A stretch of DNA of 64,000 nt from Pinus tabuliformis (lineage: Eukaryota > Streptophyta > Pinopsida > Pinales > Pinaceae): contig CM062813.1 in the NCBI GenBank assembly GCA_031772625.1, positions 767,746,720 to 767,810,719 of the forward strand, in the 5' to 3' direction. The translations under genes and the position numbers were made by a program. Of this stretch, positions 57,804 through 64,000 are shown piece after piece. The notes beneath the pieces were generated by a model, which did no database searches, was not told where the DNA came from, and saw only the letters and a list, made by a program, of their open reading frames with translations. Each line of letters begins with the position of its first letter. The stretch's first letter is position 1.

Positions 57804-58933
57804 TGTTGATTTCTATAGCATCGGATGTGCTCTAGCCTCAAGATTTTGCGGAGAGGCTAAGACACATGCATTCTTCAATAACCCAAAATCGTTTGGGAAA
57901 ATTCCACCTAGAGAGATTTAATTAAAATAATTAACTTTTTAAAATGGTTACTTAAGTCTAAACTTAGGAAATATATTTAATTAAATGGCATTAATTAAAT
58001 CACGTGTGAATCTTCTAGAAGAATACGAGGATCAACTCCCAATTATTCTTAGCCCTTGATTATGTTTTAATCTTGGATGTTGGTTCTCCAAAGAGAGATT
58101 ATAAGAAGGAGTTTGATGGGCAATTGGAGAACACACTTGTGTAGTTCGATTTTGCTGGGAGGTCGATTTCCTGAGTAGAAGTTGTAAGTTGCCAGAAGTG
58201 ACATAGAAAATTTGAAGCAGTGAGAGAGGGGTAGGGATAGTAGACTGGAAGAAAGTTTTCTAGATTTGGGGAGTGCAGTGCAGAGAAGACAAAGAGAGGT
58301 TCAGAGAGGCAGCACAGTGCCACGTAGAGGCAACACAAAGCTTCAAAGGGAATCCGAGATTCAGCTAGGAAGTCGAATTCCTGAGCCAGAATCCTGAGTG
58401 TGAGACTGGAAGGCCAGAGGAGAGAAGTTATAGAAAACAAGAGATCTGAGGAAGAGGTGACCCATAACCCAGAGAGGTTGATGCAGATCTACGTAGGTGA
58501 CACAGAGGTTGCACAAAGCCAATGTGGGGCCAACCAGCATGTCCCTGATCAGACTCAGATTGCCTCACAATGTGAGATTTTTATTCACTATCTCCTTGTC
58601 AGTATTTCTCTGTATCTGATTGCCAGTTTGGAATCTAATGATTTGTACTCATATTATTACTACATAATAAATAAGACCCCCAACTGCTGCACTGGTTTTC
58701 CCACATTGGGTTTTTTCCGAGGACATTGTCCAAAAACAACGATGTTGATGTGTGCGTTTATTTATCTCCAGTGCAGTATTTAGTTTCCCCAGTATTTTAT
58801 TTTTTGTAGGCTGCAATGTATGTATTTCAATATTTGTCGTGAAAAACTGCAAATAACTTGTTCAAATGATTTAACAAGTAAGTGACATATTATTATTTTG
58901 CTATATTAGGAATTGGGTAACCGATTTTTTATA
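57804..58933 (+). repeat. Gag-only Copia 3' LTR
   Basis: 1130 bp from TGTTGATTTCTATAGC to ATTTTTTATA, then the GAGAC duplication. Confidence 0.9.
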
Positions 58934-58938
58934 GAGAC

Positions 58939-59252
58939 CACCTCACCTCGGATTCTAGAACCATCTGGCTATCCAAAGCTCAAACCATGAACAATCCCAT
59001 CACACCATGGCTATCCATAAATGGCAAGGCTAGGCTAAAATCCACTGTCAAAACCTAGCAAGATCCATGCCAATGACAACAAAAGATCCATATACCAACA
59101 TGTGCAGACAAATTCTAACACTAAATTGACAAAAGGTTAACAAAAGCTGACCAACTGATGCTCTGAGGTATTTTGATTGATGAGGCCTCTAATTTCTTCA
59201 ATTTTCCATTATTTTCCTTCTTTTCCTCCTCACATGCAACCTATTAGAAAAT
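58939..59252 (-). repeat. Inverted LARD LTR D, remainder (with deletion)
   Basis: It resumes CACCTCACCTCGGATTCTAG, mirroring LTR C. About 250 bp is missing at about 59110 (from ...CCAACATGTGCAG straight to ACAAATTCTAACAC). It is broken at 59252 by the next element, and the LTR start is not in the window. Confidence 0.8.
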
Positions 59253-60254
59253 TATAAAAGCATAACTATTTTCTTATTCTTGATAATTACTTGTGATGTT
59301 TCTAGTTATTACAATTCTTTATATTTTGTTTCTTTTATCTCGTCAACAAATTACCAAAGCAACGTCGCATAAAACAATAGACACCATATGTAGGCACATG
59401 CTAGGTCAAAACCCCCCTCGATGGGAAAACACAATCAATGTAATTCTTCCTTTCAATAGTATTCTATGAGACTCTTCACCCTAGACCAAGACTAGACCTT
59501 CCCTCAACACCAAGTCATCCTCCTAAAACTTCGAACTCTTTCAAGCAACTTCGACTAGGTAGAAACTTACGACAACTAGCAGTTTTCGGCAGCAGACAAA
59601 CTTGGAATACTTCGATCTCCTAATCCAAAGCACGAAACAAAGAAAGAGAAACACCGAAATTTCAATTTTTCTTTTCGCCTTAGACTTCCCCAAACTCGCA
59701 TTCACTTTGGATTCTTGGAAACAAGCTTCACACCTTTTACCAACTACAAGAGAACTTCACACTTCTTCCCATCTACAAGAGAATTTCACACTTCTTCCCA
59801 GCTACAAGAGAATTTCGTACTTCTTCCCAGCTACAAGAGAATTTCGTACTTCTTCCAAGCTACAAGAGAAATCGAACTTGTGTGTGAATGATGATCCAAA
59901 TGAATTCAATGAGCTTGCTTTTATAGGCTTCATGTGAGGCCGAATAGGTTCCTTAGGCCGACTTGATCTTCTTCTAGGCTGACATGGTGTGGAGGTTACA
60001 TAATTCATATTTGACTAAATACTTAACATTTTTACATGATTCAAAATCCCAAGAAGGGTCTCTTTAAAAGTACAATGACTCTATTGAGTCACAATAAATT
60101 CTAGAAGTCCTCAAAGAGGACTTTGACTTAAAACATGGTGACCCAAGCATGAAAACCATGATATAATAAGTCACAATAATAATAATAATAATTCTTTTCT
60201 TTATTCTTTTGACAAGTACATTAATGGAGACTAAACATAATTACATTTTCCAAC
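59253..60254 (-). repeat. Copia-like LTR, minus strand
   Basis: On the minus strand it begins TGTTGGAAAATGTAAT straight after the purine tract TTAAGAGGGAG. It contains an (AAT)n tract (60177-60195) and a late TTTTCCCATCGAGG block typical of Copia LTR ends. The outer end is placed where LTR D sequence stops; no partner LTR is in the window, so this boundary is inferred. Confidence 0.65.
59744..59871. repeat. 29-bp tandem repeat, five copies
   Basis: CTACAAGAGAA recurs at 59744, 59773, 59802, 59831 and 59860 with ACTTCTTCCCAG between. Because 29 is not a multiple of 3, the frame crossing it is not a repeat protein. Confidence 0.92.
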
Positions 60255-60900
60255 ACTCCCTCTTAACTAGGTAGGTATTCATAATGTACAAATACAATGG
60301 AAGATCTCAAACTATGTGAACCATGAAGAACTTTAGGCACCATAATGCCATGGACTAGATTCCTGACCAAGGCAATCTATCCAAGTGGTCTCTCAACAAT
60401 TTAGGCATCGTAATGCCATGGACAAGATTCCTGACCAAGGAAATCTATCTAGGTGGGACTAAGATGGATTTAATATTTCAACCCCTCTAGGTACCATCAG
60501 ACTTACTTGCTAACCATCAAATTTTCTTTATTATTTTGACAAGTACATTACATAATGACTCAAGTACATTAATGAAGACCGGACATAGTTACATTTTCCA
60601 ACACTCCCTCTTAACTAGGTAGGTATTCATAATGTACAAATACAATGGAAGATCTCAAACTATGTGAACCATGAAAAACTTTAGGCACCATAATGCCATG
60701 GATTAGATTCCTGACTAGGGCAATCTATCCAAGTGGTCTCTCAACAATTTAGGCACCGCAATGCCATGGACTAGATTCCTGACCAAGGAAAAGCTATCTA
60801 GGTGGGACTAAGATGGACTCAAGCTTTTAGCCCCTCTAGGTACCATCAGACTTGCTAACCATCAAACCAAAAATCCAGGTGTGCATCCAAAAACATAGCT
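60243..60900. repeat. 348-bp tandem duplication over the LTR/PPT junction
   Basis: ACATTTTCCAACACTCCC at 60243 recurs at 60591, and the following 270 bp is repeated in order. Within each copy a shorter direct repeat of about 69 bp (TAATGCCATGGACTAGATTC) occurs twice. Confidence 0.9.
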
Positions 60901-61803
60901 CTATGATCAACACCACCTTTCCAACTTTCTAGACATCAACGCAATGTGTTGGCTAGATGTCCTCCCCGACAATGCTTCACTCACAAAGCCTCAACACCCC
61001 TTGATCCGATAAATCAAGGACAAAAAATCTCTCCCGATCAGACTAATCGGTAACCAACATGAGATTCACGAGTACAAACACAACCCCAATCAACTGTATA
61101 CTTTTACATGTACATGATCAAAAAACAAACCTTCGGGGTCGTACTCGATGTTTCTTCTTAACTCAGTAGGAATATCAACCACATATTTGATAGAAGATTC
61201 CTAAATAATTTCCTTTCCTACTTCTCATGCAACAACATATCCTACGAAATTCATTAATCAACACCAAACTATGCCCTCCCTCTCAACTAGGAAGCATCTC
61301 TTCATCTCGACTCCTTCTTAATCTTAGGGAGATCTCTTCTATGCATGCTTCCTCCAGGAGATTAACTTTTTCTTTTAGTCACTAGATAATCTTTTGTGGC
61401 TTCCAACCATTTCCTCAGAGTTATCCTCATCATGCTTATCACATCAACATACATATTCACCATATTTAAGATTGTGTAGCTGCACAACTTAGATAGAAAG
61501 TACAACCAAATCTATAGAAGCATGAAGTTAGCCACATCAAAATTACAGAAGCATTTCAACTTTATACATATTAGATTCCAAAACTTAATTTATAATCAAA
61601 AGACATATACTCTTCATCATCTTTCTAGGGACTTAGTCATACACCCTAGACTTCTTCATAACAACTTTCATTCCATCTAGGGTTTCAATGTTACTTCCAA
61701 AGGTATGACATACCTTCCTACAACATATAGCCAACCCTAGAAACAATTTAGAAAAATATAAATCATCTAACAACCTTTCAAAATTCATATGTTAGACTTC
61801 TTA

Positions 61804-62151
61804 CTAGGGTTTCTTACAAATCCTAGATTTTATACAAAGGAATCAATCATAACCAATCACAACTTAGTCACTAACATGACCAACTTCCACTAAGGTTATT
61901 TGCAAACCCTAAATTTCTAATCAACCATTAATCCCAACCAAAAAATCATATTTCAACAATCTTACACAAATCTCAAATTATCATATAGTCATCATACATC
62001 AGATATTTCTACTTCTACTAAGGTTCAACTCCAAAACCCTAGAATCCCATTTTCACAATCTCAACAATCATTATATAAATAGATCTCAGATTGTTATATC
62101 ACACATACTAAAAATGTGATTATTACTAGGGTTTAGCTGCAAAAACCGTAG
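61804..62151. repeat. Four CTAGGGTTT...AAACCCTAG hairpins
   Basis: Imperfect short palindromes at 61804-61826, 61890-61912, 62018-62042 and 62126-62151. Each pairs CTA(G/A)GGTT with AA(A/T)CC(C/G)TA(G/A) across 6-9 bases, at intervals of about 86, 128 and 108 bp. Confidence 0.6.
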
Positions 62152-62948
62152 ATTTCCAAATATCATCATCCTAGAATCTCATACAAGGATTTCCATTCAA
62201 TCCTAAGACTTATGACCATCGATAACTAGGTCAACACACATATCTAGGAATTCATAACCATACATAAGCATATCATATGCACGATAACATTAATACATAT
62301 GACCTAGACCAAGCTAGGGTTTCAACCAAAAGGACATATCTATATATGCTTAGATTTCATCATCATGCAAAGACTTTTCATATCATGCGTTAGTCAAACC
62401 CAACTTCACAAAAATATCAAATAAGAGTTAGACGTACAAACTTGATTAGACTAGGGTTTGATCAAACAAACACACCCATATCAATGGAATCATTTCTAAG
62501 ACATTATAAGGATCTTGCTTACACATTATACTAAACCCTAATAAGCTAATGTTTCAATGTAGAAACATATCAAACCTAAGATTACCAAAATTTCAAAGGT
62601 TCAAGATTTTAGACCTTATCATTCAACCATAACAAGTTAGGTTTTCGTGATCATACCAAAATCCCAAACATGTCATCATCAATAAAAACTTTAGATAGAA
62701 TTTCACAATATCCCTAAGCATCTTAGGGTTTTAGACATTCACATAAGAATACCCTTAGGTTAGGGTTTTCCAGAACCTGTCTAGGGTTCTACACAATCAG
62801 TTAAGAATATGAGTGGGGTGGGTAGATTTATCAAGAGATGAATCACCCAAAACAAGAATCATCATGATTCAATATAGCTAAACATAACAATGTTAGTAGT
62901 AGATTATCAAATGAATAATCCTTTCAATATCAATATATTTAAAGCATA

Positions 62949-63074
62949 CCTTAGTTCCTTGACCAACCTTGTCTTTATAGATCTTTCTTCATACTCCTTG
63001 CAGATGTTTTTCCTTAGTTCCTTGACCAACCTTGTCTTGAGAGATCCTTCTTCATACTCCTTGCAAATGTTTTT
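62949..63074. repeat. 63-bp tandem duplication
   Basis: CCTTAGTTCCTTGACCAACC at 62949 recurs at 63012. The unit ends in CTTGCA(G/A)ATGTTTTTC. The period is 21 codons and is open on the minus strand (RKNICKEYEEGS twice), but no known domain is seen. Confidence 0.9.
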
Positions 63075-63321
63075 CCTAATCAAGGCAGTAGAGGGAGAGT
63101 GGTGATAAGTATTAATATAATCAAAACTAAATAAATACATGAACCCAAAACTTGAAAAGACATGAGATACTTATCTTTGGGAGTTGTTGGGGCTCCCTCC
63201 AGAGCTTGAGGGATACCTACAAATTTATAAAAATAATAAAAATGTATTTTTCAAAAATATGTTAAAACATATAAATTCTAAAACATATAAAACAAGATAT
63301 ATAAAGCTACACGCAACGGAC

Positions 63322-64000
63322 TTAGTAGTGTAAGTCCCTAATGTTGGATTCCTCAGGCTTGAATTTCTTTGAGCCTCCTTCTTCAACAAATTTGGATTGA
63401 TCCCTTCGTCTCTTCTTGTTCTTTGGATTGTCGAGACAATCACCCTTGTAGTGATCCTTCTTATGACATTGATAACACTCTATCTTGGACATGTCAACTT
63501 TCTTCCTTGATCCCTTCAATCTCTTTCCTTTATGTTGAGCAACGTAAACATTTGATACTCCTTCAATATTTGTAACCATTGAGATTCTTAGTTCTTCTTG
63601 ACTACAGGAGGTCCATAATTCTTCAAATGCGGGATCTACCTTCTAACTATTGAGACCTGCAGCAAATGCACCCCAAGAGGGTGAAAATCCTAATAGTGCA
63701 GGATCACAAGTTATTTGTTTGGAACAATTTCACCAATAGCCAAGAGATCATCCCTGAGTCTAGCTATTTTCACAAAGAAGGTTTCCATAATGTCTTCTTT
63801 AGTCATCATTGTGGACCTTAGCTCATTCTTCAAACTTGCAACTTGACCAATGTTCTTAATAGCAAATAACTTCGAAAAGGCTTCATATGTTTCCTGAGCA
63901 TGATCGATGTTAGCTATGAATGGGCCAAGATTGTCCTTTATTCCTTCTACCATCAGAGTTATGGCCACTAATTCCAATTCCCTTTATTTCACTTTGTCAA
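63322..64000 (-). pseudogene. gag: Copia Gag remnant, minus strand, cut by the window end
   Basis: Minus-strand frames from the window edge read AYEAFSKLFAIKN-like Gag sequence (AQETYEAFSKLF, SLKNELRSTMM, MTKEDIMETFFVKIARLRDDL), then GFSPSWGAFAAGLNS, a stop, and FEELWTSCSQEELRIS. After a further stretch comes a basic region and zinc knuckle CYQCHKKDHYKGDC (correct C-x2-C-x4-H-x4-C spacing, residues KIECYQC) before the stop near 63322. A frameshift separates the two parts (about 63700) and a TAG lies near 63643. This is the UBN2-type Copia Gag. Its 5' end lies beyond the window and no Pol follows downstream. Confidence 0.82.

Larger units (their letters stand above)
54801..58933 (+). mobile_element. 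Gag-only Copia element (TR-GAG type)
   Basis: 4133 bp with LTRs 54801-55924 and 57804-58933, and target duplication GAGAC (54796-54800 and 58934-58938). The consensus start is TGTTGATTTCT (TATTGATTTCT on the left) and the ends read CACA/TATA. The 1.88-kb internal region has a decayed gag and no protease, integrase or RT. Sampled LTR sequence differs at roughly one position in ten, so it is old. It fits the TR-GAG class of non-autonomous elements. Confidence 0.88.
60255..63321 (-). other. Non-coding internal region of the minus-strand Copia-like element
   Basis: Lies between the gag remnant and the LTR of the same orientation, where pol should be, but I find no protease, integrase or RT motif on either strand. 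The middle is AT-rich and dotted with CTAGGGTTT / AAACCCTAG words (61640-62790). Confidence 0.55.

Noticed and set aside
59602-59937. A 111-residue frame over the 29-bp repeats
   Set aside because: The repeat period is not a multiple of three, it lies inside an LTR on the opposite strand, and no domain is visible.

Overview
This window looks like nuclear DNA from a seed plant with a large, repeat-dominated genome. I found no host gene, tRNA gene, rRNA gene or prokaryotic feature. Nearly everything that can be identified is LTR retrotransposon: Ty3/Gypsy chromoviruses with a C-terminal chromodomain, Ty1/Copia elements including one Sirevirus-like copy, and non-autonomous derivatives. Most carry a primer-binding site resembling initiator tRNA-Met (TGGTATCAGAGC). 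Species or clade cannot be read from the sequence; a gymnosperm or a big-genome angiosperm would both fit.

Layout. 1-1440: a tandem repeat, then a Copia-type LTR. 1514-3222: a 5'-truncated chromovirus. 3223-4242: an inverted LTR fragment of the family that dominates the window. 4945-5160: a decayed Copia RT. 5178-41382: a head-to-tail array of a large non-coding LTR element (LARD-like), reading partial internal - LTR A - internal 1 - LTR B - internal 2 - LTR C. Four later insertions are nested in it, each with a 5-bp target duplication: Gypsy-2 (6660-12815, CAATG) in LTR A; an unclassified insertion with a tandem duplication (18957-22950, GATAG) in internal 1; Gypsy-1 (25383-31235, TGAAC) in LTR B; and the gutted Gypsy-3 (34727-38053, AGGGT) in internal 2. 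With these removed, the repeat unit is about 6.7-6.9 kb (LTR about 1.9 kb).

41383-59252 is the other half of a large imperfect inverted repeat. Sequence following LTR C is mirrored across a 2.2-kb spacer rich in hairpins and minisatellites, and it continues into an inverted LTR (LTR D). The inverted arm was split by a young Copia/Sirevirus-like element (45516-53542, GCTTG), whose gag-pol is one reading frame broken only by two stops and a missing ATG. It was split again by a gag-only Copia (54801-58933, GAGAC). 59253-64000 is a minus-strand Copia-like element with a gag remnant and no visible pol.

Relative ages from LTR pairs compared by eye: Sirevirus about 1.4% different, Gypsy-2 about 2.7%, Gypsy-1 about 5%, Gypsy-3 higher, gag-only Copia about 10% where sampled. 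All are younger than the LTRs they sit in. No coordinated gene set exists here; the elements relate by nesting, and the gag-only and non-coding ones would need proteins supplied by autonomous relatives elsewhere.
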